Of a DNA stretch of 64,000 nucleotides, positions 26,070 to 38,599 are shown in pieces. The translations under genes and the position numbers were made by a program. The number at the start of each line of letters is the position of its first letter. Position 1 is the stretch's first letter. Origin of the DNA: Symbiodinium natans. Lineage: Eukaryota; Sar; Dinophyceae; Suessiales; Symbiodiniaceae. The stretch is taken from contig CAJNDS010002342.1 in NCBI GenBank assembly GCA_905221605.1, positions 1 through 64,000 of the forward strand. Direction: 5' to 3'. Below the pieces are notes generated by a model. That model did no database searches, had not been told where the DNA came from, and saw nothing but the letters and a program-made list of their open reading frames with translations.

Positions 26070-27440
26070 AAAACGTCTGAGCCCAGATTCAGGACTTCAC
26101 GCTCAAAGCTGGCTTGAGCTGAATCGTCTCAGCATTGAACCATTGTCTTGGTGGCTTGCAGGCAGCCGTCTACCGCTCTGGTCTCACTTATCCAGGTTTT
26201 GCTGGCGAATCCTGCACATGCGTGCAGACTCTTCGCTTGTTCATGCCCCTCTTTTGACCCTGGCAGAACTTCAGAACATGAAACAAACGCCGCATCTTGG
26301 TGGCTCGTTGCTGGCAAAGAACCGACCACGAGCAGCTCGGAACAAAACATAGTCGTTGCTTGATCGGCGCATTTGGCTTCGCGCCGAGGCGTTGTTGCTC
26401 ACGCAGGCGGACGAACCACCGATTGCAAGGGCTCTTCGGGCTTCAAGCCGCAGTTCCAGCGGAAGGCGACCTAAGCCTCAACCTCAGATCACCGTGACAG
26501 GCTCCCCTCCCGTCTTTGCCATTGCCAGACAGCCGCAGGCCCTGCAACCGCTGTCCAGCTGCACCCAACGACTCAGAGCTGCTGCAGGCTGTGGACCTGT
26601 TCCTGCATTGTTCATGGGGCTGGTGGTTGGGAAATTTCGGGAGAGCTTTGGGTTTCAGCCAGCCTTGAGCCGCTTGAGCCAAGGTTTCGACCCTTAAGCC
26701 TTTCCCTGCAGGCCATGCATGGCGAAGCTGGGCCCAGGGCTCATCGCTGTTTTTAATGACTGTTTTAGCCAACCTCATAGAGCCTCAGAGCTCGGGACTT
26801 CGTTCCGGGTAGATGTGCGAGTGGGAGCCTGCTGGTCGGGTGCTCCGCTGGATGCGCCCTTGGCAGCGCACAGCCAGCCAAAATCCAGCGGAGTGGTGAG
26901 GAAAAGCTTCGTTCTCCTTCAGAGCTGCGGTGCCCTCTCTGGTCTGCAACTGCGTGTTCAGCCTCATGGCTCCGACGTAAGAATCCCGAGCCCAGGATAC
27001 CTGAAGCAGTGAAGCTGGGCTGTGGCTTCCGTTCGACACTCCGGTTTTAGGAGCACAGTTTCTCAGCCCGAGGCGCCCACTTTGCTTCGACTTGCTTGCT
27101 TGATGGATTCCGAGTTGCGGGCCTGCCCTGCTCTTCGTCGCGCCTTCTGCGCCGACCTCACCAAAAAAAGGAGCGAGCGCAGATGCATGCTGCATACTGC
27201 TCTTACATGCAAACCATAAGCAGGGTCCTGCAACAGATGAAGGAAAGCTTGTTGATTCAAAAGCGCATGCGCGGTCTACAAGGTATGGTCAGTATGTTTT
27301 GCTGGGGCTGAAAGTCATGCAGGAGAAACTGCATCAGGTCTTTCGCGAACTTGAAGTCTGCTGCTATGTTGAGGTTTCTAGCAGCATGACTCACAACTAC
27401 AAGTGCTTGCGCGCGTCCGCCTCGGCTGTTTGGCAAGGCA
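26070..27440. other. Decayed ORF-like module, unit 2
   Basis: Counterpart of 7060-8400, with several internal deletions relative to it and different frame breaks. Ends at 'tcggctgtttggcaagg', after which unit 2 diverges from units 1 and 3. Confidence 0.35.
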
Positions 27441-28140
27441 TTCGCTGCAAAACACGCAGCGAGGGAGCTTCCCCCGCTAATTATGCCCTTAAATTGCGCC
27501 GTGTACCTCGCAAAAAAATACTGAAAAAAGCCGTATGGGGGGGGGGGAAGGGACGGGGGGTGGCACCGCGGCAGCCATCACGTAGATGGCAAGGGCCCCT
27601 CGCCGGTCTCCGGACATCTTTCCAGGGAGCGGGGGGGGGGGTGGAACAGCTGATTTTTGTGTGGGGAGGGAAGGAGTTCAGATCCTGGTCTCCGAGCTTC
27701 AGAGGCCCTACTCGGAGGCTGAGGCGAATCATTCCCCCAACCCAGGCCAGAGGTAATGACACGGTTTGGAGCGATGACAGTATGAGGTTTACTTTCGAAG
27801 CGCAGGAGAGACGAGAGACGAGATGGGAGAGAGAGAGAGAGACAGCAGTACTTCCGCCCAGTCGCTTTCGGTTTTGTAAATCCTGACGCTGTCATCCCTG
27901 CAACGACGCTCCAGAGCAGAGCCTCTTCTCTTCTCTGGTCTTCTCGGCTCTGATTCGCATCCCTCCTGTTGTATTTTTCCTGTGACGTCAGCAGGGTCAG
28001 CGCTTTAGTTCCACTGTGATGAAACTAAGGAGATTGGTCTTTCCCATTTTGGTACTTTTTCATCCTACCTCGTGTGCTCGTTGCTTCCGCTACAGCTTTT
28101 TCACATGCGCCAGCTCTACCACGTACGCGTCACGCGAAAG
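27441..28140. other. Stretch unique to unit 2, no gene recognised
   Basis: Takes the place of the CCCCAAA-type array found in units 1 and 3. It has G-runs of 10 or more at 27538-27548 and near 27632-27642, and a short GA tract at 27825-27842. A 113-codon forward frame at 28016-28357 starts with a hydrophobic stretch but overlaps a repeat module and is disrupted in unit 1. Confidence 0.45.
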
Positions 28141-28991
28141 GCTTTTGAAGTGCTTGTGCAACTTGCCACAGTCGCCTTGTTCCTGCGCAGCCACTTTTGA
28201 CCAGCTTGATTCTACTTCGGACTCATGCAACAGAGCACTTCTCTATTTGTGCGCAGGAACGTCCGTATGCTTCTTTGCCGTGTCTCAACAGGAGCAAAGC
28301 GTGTGTTCAAGTTTCCTAAGTAAGGCATGTGCACACTGTCATGTTAGCGGATCTTAGGCTAGGGCGGGCGTGTATAGAGCGCAGTAGGACGGCCACGACG
28401 TCTTTCCGTAGAAGAGCTTTGATAGAAGCGGCGCTGCTTCTCGATCATGGCGAGCTCAGACGAGCACAGGATCTGTGTTCGCAACGTGAAGGTGCGGAAG
28501 CGTGTGCTCATGCTGCACTAGGGTCGTGAGTGTGGGGGTGTATAGGGGCTAGTAGGGTGACAAGTCGGGTCTGGAGTCTAAGGTCTCGGGTCTAGGGTTC
28601 TGGGTCCAGGGACTAATCACGAAAGTTAGCTCCTTGAAGCCTGGCGGTAGCTGGAGTTTACCATCTCTGGGTGTGGGTCAGATGGTGTCAAAAGGCATTC
28701 TGGCTCAGATTTTCGCGGATTTCCTTAGAAAATGATGTATCAATAGCCCCCCTTGCCCCCCCTGAAGGAGGAGGAGGGAGTCCAGCCCCCCCCCACCTAT
28801 GGAATTCCCTTGAAGCATTGTCCGGTGATATTGTGGTGGCCACCGCAGATGGGCAGGCCACGAGAACCACGGCAGCCCATCGCATGGGTTTGCTTCCTCG
28901 CCGTGTGCCTCGTCGCCCCACAGCGGCTTAGGCAGCATGCCCAACGGTTGTGGGTGCTTTTGTCGATCGCGCGTTTTTGCCGTGAGAATTG

Positions 28992-30122
28992 CATACAGAA
29001 GCCCGAAACTAAGGCTACGTCGGACCTATGGGTAGGTCTACCCTAGGCCTACGGGTAGCCTATGTACAGGCCTACGTAGAGGCTGTGCGAGGCTACCTAT
29101 AGGCCTATCCGTAGGCCTGCGAGTGGGCTACTGGTAGGCCTCCCTGTAGGCCTACCAGTCGCCTATTGAGTAGGGATGTGGATAGCCTACGCGTAGGCCT
29201 ACCCGTAGGCCTGCGGGTAGGCTGCCGGTAGGCCTATCCGTAGGCCTACGGGTAGGCTACCGGCAGGCCTACCCGTAGGCCTATGGGTAGGCTACCGGTA
29301 GGCCTGCCTATGCTGCCGGTAGGCCTGGTCGCAGGCCTATAAGTAAGCTATCTATAGCCCGCAGGCCTACGGGTAGGCTACCGGTAGGCCTAGGCGACCG
29401 GCAGCCCTACCCGCAGGCTTATACGTAGTCGAGGCATAGTAGTAGCGATGATCTCGGGGCTGGGGCTCGGGCACAAAAAGTTTGATCTCGGGGCTGGGGC
29501 TCGGTCCAGGGCCTCGGGCGTACGCCCTGGACCGAACCCCAGGACTCGAGAAACGACGAAAACACCCGTCAAACTGTTCCCTAAATTCTCAACCCGAGAC
29601 ATCATGTGCAGCCGCAAAAGAAATCACGCACGCATGGACTCTTAGGCCCTCCTTTTTGTGCCCGAGCCCCAGCCCCGAGATCATCACTACTACTATGCCT
29701 CGACTACGTATAAGCCTGCGGGTAGGGCTGCCGGTCGCCTAGGCCTACCGGTAGCCTACCCGTAGGCCTGCGGGCTATAGATAGCTTACTTATAGGCCTG
29801 CGACCAGGCCTACCGGTAGCATACCTACACGCCCATGGGCAGGCCTACCGGTAGCCTACCCATAGGCCTACGGGTAGGCCTGCCGGTAGCCTACCCGTAG
29901 GCCTACGGATAGGCCTACCGGCAGCCTACCCGCAGGCCTACGGGTAGGCCTACGCGTAGGCTGCCCGTGGCCCTTTGATACGTCTATGGGTAGGCCACAC
30001 GAGGGCCTACGGATAGGCCTACGCGTAGGCTGCCGCAGACCCTACCGACAGGCCTACGCGTAGCCAGCCGTAGGCCCTACAGCTAGGGCTACGGGTAGCC
30101 TATACGTTTGGGCTTCTTTACC
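28992..30122. mobile_element. Foldback (inverted-repeat) DNA transposon, non-autonomous
   Basis: The insert is flanked by the 8-bp direct repeat gagaattg (28984-28991 and 30123-30130). Unit 1 has a single uninterrupted version of the site (gtgaaaattgacaagttcc, 9712-9730), which is an empty site. The ends are imperfect inverted repeats: GAAGCCCGAAAC just inside the left end, and GAAGCCCAAAC on the reverse strand just inside the right end. Inside, two long arms are inverted copies of each other. About 29307-29480 pairs with 29651-29824 almost perfectly, and GGCCTACGGGTAGG-type units continue the pairing outward. The loop is about 170 bp (29481-29650). No transposase is encoded, so it would need one in trans. 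An 8-bp duplication suits the hAT superfamily, but that assignment is inference. Confidence 0.85.
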
Positions 30123-30134
30123 GAGAATTGACAA

Positions 30135-30356
30135 GTTCCAGCAGGAGTGGCAGCAGCAGTGGCAACAGCAACAGAAGAACAACAGTGGGAGCGATTACAT
30201 TCTCACTGCTGGATGGTCATCTTCGACCGCGACAGCGGTGAAACATTGTCCAGCGAAACCGTGATAAAAACTCTGTTTTGGCCACTGTGTGCCCTTTCAG
30301 CGACACTTAGCAGCAGCGGCGGCGGCGGCAGCAGCGGCAGCGGCAGCAGCAACAGA
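30135..30356. repeat. CAG/CGG-rich stretch, unit 2
   Basis: Shorter counterpart of 9715-9980, placed directly after the foldback transposon's right target duplication. Confidence 0.7.
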
Positions 30357-30925
30357 TGAACAACAGTAGAAGTTGGTCCGGACTTGCAACGCTTTTAGGA
30401 TCATGTTTGCCATGGGCCGAAGTCGTACTGGCGCAAGTTAGCACTACGAAAACAAAGTGGAGCGACAACAAGCCACGCGTAACTCTAGCTCCATGCTCTC
30501 AAGTTAGGGCTGAGGATCCAGGTTTGGCTCTTGTGGAATTGCATCAAATACCATGTTAGACTTGAATCAACACGAAATCGTGCTCGGCTTCTTTACGAGG
30601 GAGCCCCGCCTTCTGAGGAAAGCCCTTGCCGCAGCGGAAGCTTTGGGGGTGGCCCTTTGCGCTGCGCCGTGGTCTTGAGCTCTCCCCTCTCAAGCTGGCC
30701 GACCCCAAGAAACCGTTGTAGCAAAAAGTAACACTCTGGGCTCAGTTTCTCTGAGCTTGGGAGGCTGGGGGTGGGGTGGTCCTCCGGCTGGGATTGCTGG
30801 ACTGAGTTGAGGGTCATGCCTCAGGTCATCATCTTACCAAGTAAAGACCCTCAAATGGGCTTTGCATCGGCCTTGCTTTCGCTCTTGGCGACCCCACTTG
30901 GCGGGCATGGGAACACTTACTAGGT

Positions 30926-32700
30926 TCAACCCCAACTGGCTAGAACTGTGGGACCATGGAAAGCATGACTACAGTTCGAGAACTCGTGCCTATCAAAGTC
31001 GTCAATCCTTGGAAACCATGCCGAAATTTCTGTCATGGACTGACACTCGGGACCGAGCAACCTTGGCTGATCCACTCCCACGTTCACAGTACGACCTTGT
31101 TGCAAAAGTCTAGAAACGGAAACCACACTGTACGGAACATCACAAGTGCAGCAGTGTACAACCTTTGACCATCAATCTCACATGCAACAAGTTTCCCACC
31201 ATAGGTCGCTCTTGAAGGATGGTACCTTCCTGCCAAGTGGCAACAAGGGATAGCCAGGAGCAAAGTCCGGAGGACAACCGTTCGCCGCAGCACCCAAATC
31301 GAAAAGTATCCAAGTGTCTTCGACTTCGACATTGGACTCAACCGAAGCAACCGGCTGCTCTGCCAAGTAAGGGTCGTAAAACGACGTCTCCGAACCATGA
31401 AGTCCAAAGTCCTTCAAGGTCTTCAAGTGATACTGCTTGGCTTCAGCTGCCAAGTCATCTCCATCCTCGTCCAAGTGAAACACAACAGGCGACATACCAG
31501 CACACGCGGAAGCGCGCAAGTCCGAACAACAACCACCAACACCGAAGTCATGGAAGGTCACAAATCCGTCAAGCATGCCATCAAGCTGCAACTCAACAGG
31601 AGCAGAAACCTGACACTCCCGAGCGTCAACGCAGCAATCACAAGTCCAGAGGGCTTCGGGGAAGCTTCGAAGTTGCCTTGGCCTTGGCCTTGGCTTTAGG
31701 CTCCAAAGTCACCGCGCTCAAAGGAGTCTTCAGCTCTGTGGGTGCCAGGCACCGAAGTCGACGAAGGAGCGGCAACATCAACGGCTTGCGAAGTGGCAGC
31801 AGGCTACGAAGCCGCCTCTGCACCAGCAGGCGCTGAAGATTCCTCAAGTGCGTTCACACATCCCGAAGGACAGTTCGCTGACGCATGTCCGGCTTTGCCA
31901 CAAGTCCAACACACACGTGCCCCGACTGTGCACACTGCCCGCCTTTATTCTTACCTTTGCCCTTAGCCATTGCTAAGTTGTGAAAGTTCATGTGGGTACC
32001 TCCCTTGCCTTTTCCTTTACCTTTTCCTGTGCCTTTACCTTAACCTTTTCCTTTGCCTGAACCGAAGTTCCCTGAACCGAAGTTCCCGAAGCCTTTCAAG
32101 TGCACCTTTCGATCCCTTGAATTTACCTTTAAGTCCTCCAATGGGTAGATCCTGAAGCTGAAATATGCCTTCACTGATAGTACTCAAGGATGATCTCCTT
32201 TGTTTGTCCGTAAGTTGTCAAGGCCTTGGCATTCAACCTCAAGTGCTGTTGGAGGGGCCCGGAGGTCTTGTTCAACAAAGTTGCTACCAAAACATTGTCT
32301 GGAAGTTGCGGAGCCGTCTGCCTTTCGTGCTTAATCTTGATGGTTTCCCAAGTGTTGAAATCGTTCGCGAAGTTTGACGGCGAAAACTTGAAATCCAACA
32401 GCCTCGTAAGGAACGAAACATGTCGGGTTGCGTCCGGAGTGGAAACTTCTTGACATATCGCCTTCAAGTCTCAAAACCATTCGACTCGGTGTTTTGCCTA
32501 ACAACAAGTCTCGCTGTATCCGTTGTCAAGTTCGCCAAAAGTTACTGATGTACACTGCAAGTGAATCGTGCGTAAGTGGTGCCGTGCCATTCTCATGCTC
32601 TTCCAAGTATTGCGCTGCAACTGCATCAAACATGCTCAAGCACGCGCGAAAGTTCCACGACCATTCGTCCCAGGCTTACATGTAAGGTTTGAGGGGATAG
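30926..32700 (-). pseudogene. Ty1/Copia-type Gag-Pol remnant
   Basis: Reading the reverse strand from 32,700 downwards, the pieces appear in retrotransposon order. First is a Gag region (32467-32171) with FNTWETIKIKHERQ and LPDNVLVATLLNK, then a Gly/Lys-rich linker near 32130-31990. A CCHC zinc knuckle follows at about 31915-31870 (CWTCGKAGHASANC, spacing C-x2-C-x4-H-x4-C). Next is a retropepsin-like segment near 31330-31255 (FDLGAAANGCPPDFAP, where the usual DSGA is DLGA), then SVSRLLQQGRTVNVG near 31120-31080. Stops and frameshifts separate the pieces, including a TAA in the Gly/Lys linker and a TGA directly after EYYQ. No integrase or reverse transcriptase is recognisable below about 30,900. 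It lies in the same direction in the higher-order unit as the short relic at 10690-10880. Confidence 0.75.
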
Positions 32701-33839
32701 GCAACCTAAGTCTACTACGTTCATCACCGACCTTTCAGCTCCGCTATCATGAAAAAGTAGCTGAGGTGGTACGATAAGATGGAACAATACCAAGTACCGA
32801 AGTACGAAGTACACCCTGGCGAAGGCCGTTTCACTCTGAGCACAAGTACCCATCTTGAGCCGCGTAAGTCGCAGTAGGAATATATAGGAAAGTGTGATAT
32901 TTGCTCAGGGAGGGAGGGAGAGAGAGACGGATAGCGAGAGAGAGAGAGTGAGAGAGAAGGAGAGAGGGGAGGGGAGGGAAGTGTTAAGTGGACATGGAGA
33001 TGACAGATCCGGGAGCCTGGTTGGCGGCCGTAGGGATCCGCTGGCATGTTCACCTGCTGAAAGTGGATAGTATTGTTCCCATGTCTTCTCTTCACCTGGC
33101 CAAGCTGAGGCAAGTTTCCCAGATTGATTTTTCCACTGGTGCAGCACATGGTGCGAAGGAGGGTGGACGGAGACACTGCCTTGATGCCTGCATTCTGGAT
33201 TCGACAGAAGAACCAGGCCCAAGATTTTCAAGGCAAGGTCATGTTGCTGCACTTGTCTAGTGAGCCAACTGCCTCCCAAACTGAACGTTTCCCTCACCAA
33301 ATGTGCATGATTTGAGGACAGGACTCTCCCACCCTTGACAAACTTGAGACCCGTCCAGAGCTGGCAACCACCGTTTGAGCCAGTTGCCGGTTGGTGGGTT
33401 AGCAAGAGACACCTTCTAGCTTTGCCTGCCTGCGCTCTCGCAGAGACCGCTCCGCGGACTTCGAGTCGGTTGGGGTTGAAGCGTGCCGACATCAGACATG
33501 CTCACTGCACTTTGAGGACACAGCTCTCACCAGCCTCAAACCTCCATGTGGAACACTCGAGACGCATCAGCCGACAACGAGCTCGGGGTGAGGGGAGACA
33601 CCTTCTGGGGACCCTGGCAGCTACATAAAGGTGGATGGGGTGAGGGCTGCGTGGAGGCTCGTGCATGTCCGGCTCATGACTTAGGCAGGGCGGCCTCCTC
33701 ACAACAGGCGGCTGCGGGGGCGTTTGTCACAGTGCGCATCACTCCTCTAAGATAATGCCTAACGGGGCCGGATACTCCGGGGTACGCTAGGCATGAACAA
33801 GCCGAGCGCCCCCCCTAATGCATAACACCCCCCCAAGCG

Positions 33840-36800
33840 CAGCAACCCAACGTTGTTCGACAGCAGGATTCACGTTCTGCTTCTCTGAAATTTCGTTCCA
33901 GGCGCGCGGCCGCGTGCAAGGCATCAGTCCTTGGGCTTTTCACAGAGAGGGACGCATACCAGAGCAGCTATAGTTGCCATCTTGCTTTGCCAGAAGCCAT
34001 AGCATGTTTTCACATGCCCTCGATGCCGGTACTGGGGCCATGCGCTAAGGCGTGCCGTCCGAAAAAAACATAACAAAACCCGCGTGACTGAACTTACAAG
34101 GGCTTGTAGTAGCCGGCCGAAAGCACGTGCGCTTTAGACCGGACTCTTTCGCCAATTGGTGTCGCAGCAGGTTGGATGCACAGAAGGGATGAAGGGTCAT
34201 GTGTGCTTGCACCGTCGCGAGTCGGGGCCTTCGGAGCCCTGGGAGGCCGGGTTGAGAGGTGCAGGTTGACAGGCCAGATTTGAAGGTTGAGGTTTGCAGG
34301 TTGCTGACACATATTCATGGAAGTGATGGTCGCGAATCACATCCATCCCGCCGCAGAATGCCCGACACTTAGCAAAAAGTCCCCACCCACCTGCCTTGGC
34401 GGGATTTCCGTTGCCCAGCCCAGAGGCACATGAAGGCACGCACAAACTTGACAATCCTGACTGCTTGCCTCGAACCTGCGTGCTCGGAAGTAAGTAGGCG
34501 TCGGCATGTTCCGGGGCCTTTAAATCTGCACCAATGTGCCAGCTTGTTGCGTGCGCCTCGAACCGTCTGGAGCTTATCATTCCGGGACCCCCCCGCGTTT
34601 AATAAATGTAGGAGTGGCGGGGGGTGCATAATTGTAGGACATGTTTTCCTAGAATTGCCAGTGTCCGTGTCCAGCGGAAATAAGCAGAGGTATGCGTGGC
34701 TTGCCCTGCACGAGGTAGCTGCAGAACGTGGACCCAGATGTGGGATCCTACAATTGACACATTCGTATCGGTGGGGGAGCGAAAATTGTCATCTACATTT
34801 TCTGCCCCCCCTCCTAAGCACGGGGGGCTATCCCGGGAACTTCCCCCAGCACAACCCACCATGCTGAACGTTCTTCGACTGATTCTCATTCGAGAAGCCA
34901 TAGCATGTTTTCACGTGCCCTCGATGCCGGTACTGGGGCCATGTGCTAAGGCGTGCGGCCCAACAAAAGGCGTAACAAAGCCCACGTGCTCTTTGGGGAA
35001 TGCTGGGGGAGACTCAACTTAGGGCTTGTGGAGAGCCGAAGGCACGTGCCCTTCCTATCTGACTCATTCGCTAACTTGTGTCGCAACAGGTTGGATGTAC
35101 AGAAGGGATGAAGGGTCATGTGCGCTTGCACCATCGCGAGTTGGGGCAGCTGCAAGTTGGACACGCAGAGGCCAGATTTGAAGGTTGAGGTTTGCAGGTT
35201 GCTGACACATATTCATGGAAGCGGGACTCGGTCGTACTGATCGCCGCGGATCAAATCCATCCCTCTGCAAAGCGCCCGACACTTAGCAGAAAGTCCCCAC
35301 CCACATGCGTTGGCGGGACTTCCGTTGCCCAGGCCACAGGCACATGCAAGCAAGCACAAGACTTGGCATTCCTGACTGCTTGCCTCGAACCTGCGTGCAG
35401 TTGGGGTTTGACATTCAGTGTTGTTCCTTTTGTCACATGGAGTGCCTTCTCATAATTCCGCGTGCCAAAGCGGTGTTGTGCCTTTTCACACTTGCGCCCT
35501 AACACGCCTTCCAAGTATCCTGAAAACAGTGGACCCCAGGTCTGGGGTAGTGCTAGGCATTCCTGCGCCCAGAAAACCTTCCTAACACTACCCCCCTTCC
35601 TCCGCTAGTAGGTGTAGGAAGGGATAGGATTCTCTGCGCAAGATCACCGCAAGGTTGCGGGGTCGCTCCCGCTCTCCCCGTCAGGGGCAGTCGCTGAAGG
35701 CCAAATAGGTGGAACCTTGCTTCCTCTTTGAATCGGCCGTTAGCCAGCTGGGAAGGGGAACAGCCCCTCTAACTCTCCCGGGAAGCCCTAACAAGGGAGC
35801 CGACGATCTCCGCTCCGAAGCATTCCCAAGGAGCCCAGACAATGGAAACCCCAGACAATGGAAACCCTCCAGAAGCCCGGGCTGCGATCCCTTGGATGGG
35901 TATGGCCTCGGGACGGATGAAGGGTTCGGGGACCGACGTTTGGGGGTCAAGGTGAAGGTTTATAGGGTCTCAGGATGAAGATTTAGGTATGAGGTTCGAA
36001 GTCTTACCTCATTCTGCCAAGCGATGGGGGTTTGCGACCAGCCTACGAGGAGTCCCCCAAGGAATCTCAGGGGCTTGCCGACAGCTTCTGTCGTTCTGTC
36101 GGGTTCTGCCAGCCATCTGGGAATTTCTCGCAAAGGGTGGCCCTAGAGGTATAAAGGGTTTATAAAGGGATTTTAGGGGGCCCCCTCAAGGGATTCTATA
36201 GGGATATCATTGAGAAATACCCATCTGTACTCATTTGGCAATCTTCTGCGAGGCTCTGCGAATCTCCCTTAACGCTAGAAATGGCTCTCAGGGACATCGT
36301 TCCATGATTGGACAGGCTTACTCCCCTCATGCGTTGGCGACTGCGCCAATCCCACGACTCTTGCATACCTTGCAGGAGCCGTGCTCCGAAGTGTCATTTT
36401 TTGAACGCGATGCATGATGCACCCTGGCCCTCTTGGCGCCGCTGCATCACCAGCAAGCTGCCTTCCCTTGGGTCACCTGTTACAGCGGCCAATTTTGAGA
36501 AAACCCTCGAAAAGGCCCGTGTTGTCTACCGTAGCCATTGCATTGTAAGAAACCACTGAATCGCCACGTGCTCCATTGTACCAAATCGAATCGACAGAAT
36601 GCTGCAAGTCAATGCTGGGTACGACAAGGAAACTTTCGGCTGGATGTGAGTCCCAGTTTGAGGAATGAAGGGATCCATCATGACGTCGCCATTGCACGAA
36701 AGGGGATTGATGTGTTTTGGGGGTCTGGGCGTTGTTCCGCTGAGCTTTGAGCTTGTGATTGGCAAGTTCTTCTACTAACTCCTCGGAGGAGTGGCTGTGA

Positions 36801-38000
36801 CCACTTCCAAGAGGCCTTCTGGCTTAGAATCTGCACAGCAAGAACAGTGGCAGGGGCCAGCAAGCTGCTAGCTGGCGCAGGGCTTAGGGGTCAGTGTGTA
36901 GGGTTTAGGGTTAAGGGGTCAGGTTGTCGGGGTACAGCGGTTTCCGGATTCAAGGCGATGCAGGGGTTGAGAGAACCTGTCGGCAAGGACACAGCCTGTT
37001 TCTTGGAGCCTGAGCCAAGAACAGCGAAGCCTTCGTGGCCTTTGCTGGCTGCCCTGTCTCACCGCCCATTCTTGCAAGTAACAGGCCGCGCGAAGCCTCG
37101 GATGGAGTTTCGGATCTCGTCCATGCGTTGCGAGATGGTCCGTCGTATCTTTGCAGTAAGGCCGAGCTGAGAGAAAACCAAAACCCTCTGCCTCTTCTGT
37201 AAGCCTCCGGAAACACAGCGAGCACGGATCCTTTCTTTCTACCGATCTCGGGAATCAAGGACTTAAGCTTGTTGCATGCGCCTCGAACTGTCTGGATCCG
37301 GGAACAACTCGCCACGATCGCTAGGCATTACAACGCCTAACGCACCCCCCCCTCCCCCAAGCACAACACACCATCCGGACGTTCTTCGACTGATTCTCAT
37401 TCGAGAAGCCATAGCATGTTTTCACGTGCCCTCGATGCCGGTACTGGGGCCATGCGCTAAGGCGTGCGGCCCAACAAAAGGCGTAACAAAGCCCACGTGC
37501 TCTTTGGGGAATGCTGGGGGAGACTCAACTTAGGGCTTGTTGTGGAGAGCCGAAGGCACGTGCCCTTCCTATCTGACTCATTCGCCAACTTGTGTCGCAG
37601 CAGGTTGGATGTACAGAAGGGATGAAGGGTCATGTGTGCTTGCACCATCGCGAGTTGGGGCCTTCGGAGCCCTGGGAGGCCTACACATAGCGTGCGTGGG
37701 TCACAGGCTATGCACTCCTCGATTGGCTCCGGCACCATGAGTCTTTCTACGTGACAGGAACTCTCTTGACAAGTCGTGACCACTCCATGGATGTGCTTCC
37801 CCCCGGCCCCCCGCCCCCGGTACGTAATGGGGGGGACATTACAAAGCGCAACCTTATGCGTGCAATTCACCTCGGGCTTACGCTAGTGAGAGACACTGGA
37901 GAGCTGCGTGGAGCTGGTAATCAGTGTTCGAGACGGTGCGGACATTGGAAGCTGAGACTGGACCTACTGACACTTATCGTTTTCCTTTTTTGAGAGGAAA
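33840..38000. repeat. Mosaic repeat module, unit 2
   Basis: Counterpart of 12600-18180 with different internal duplications and deletions. 34150-34300, 35060-35200 and 37570-37690 are three copies of one block; 34870-35060 and 37380-37570 are two copies of another. A (CA)n tract lies at 38003-38024. No gene is supported. Confidence 0.65.
36520..36697. other. 178-bp insertion specific to unit 2, with a spliced-leader-like start
   Basis: Unit 1 reads 'ctcgaaaaagccccgaaaggggattg' (about 14160). Unit 2 has the same flanks but 178 bp between 'ggcccg' and 'gaaagggg'. Near its left end is CCGTAGCCATT (36529-36539), preceded by A. This equals the first bases of the dinoflagellate spliced leader, but the match then fails. 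The 9-mer gccattgca occurs at 36533-36541 and again at 36688-36696, a possible target duplication. It has open frames on both strands, none recognisable. Confidence 0.4.
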
Positions 38001-38599
38001 TGCTTACACACACACACACACACACCACTGCCTTCGATTTAGGGTTTGGGGCTTAGGCTTTTGGGTTTAGGCTTCTGCCGCCCTCGTGTCAGGATTTGTG
38101 GAGCCATGGTTCGGGTCGGGTTTACCAGCATGATCCTGCCTCTTCTCGCGCAGGGCCTGGTCCTGCCATGTCTGGAGGCTTCCGGCGGGCAGGGTCCCGG
38201 CCTCCCCGCAAGGCTGGCCAAGTGCCCAGCGCCGGGATCCTGGAGAGTTCATGGGGCACCGAATGACCTTTGCAGGTGGGCCGCAGTTCTTTGTCAAAGC
38301 CTGTTGAATTGCCTTCGTCTATCTCTGCACTAGCATCGGCTGCATCTGCTTGCGGGCCCGGTGCTTACGAACTCTGTTGAAGCCTCTCTGCTGTGCGGCT
38401 TTGCTGCGGTCCTCCTGTGGCTGCCCTCTATCTACAGGCAGCCTTCTTCAACCTGAGTGCTACAGACTCGCTCTGGTGTCAGCCCGCGCTGAGTGGAAGC
38501 ACAGCAGAGTGGAGCGGAGTCTACAGGCCTTGATGCCCAATTGTCAGGAAGATCACACGTGATGTGGCCCATGCATGGCCCCAGAAGTAGTGGCAGACC

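Larger units (their letters stand above)
18341..38560. repeat. Higher-order repeat, unit 2
   Basis: Second copy of the composite repeat, in the same orientation as unit 1. Its R1/R2 cluster is expanded to about 5 kb, the CCCCAAA-type array found in units 1 and 3 is missing, and it carries a foldback transposon (28992-30122), a longer Copia remnant (about 30.9-32.7 kb) and a 178-bp insert (36520-36697). The start near 18,340 is marked by 'gggtttggggtttaggcttttgg', which also occurs near 38,040 just before unit 3. Confidence 0.75.

Noticed and set aside
28016-28357. 113-codon frame with a hydrophobic start, like a secreted peptide
   Set aside because: Its second half lies in a repeat module that is frame-broken in unit 1, and no family is recognisable.
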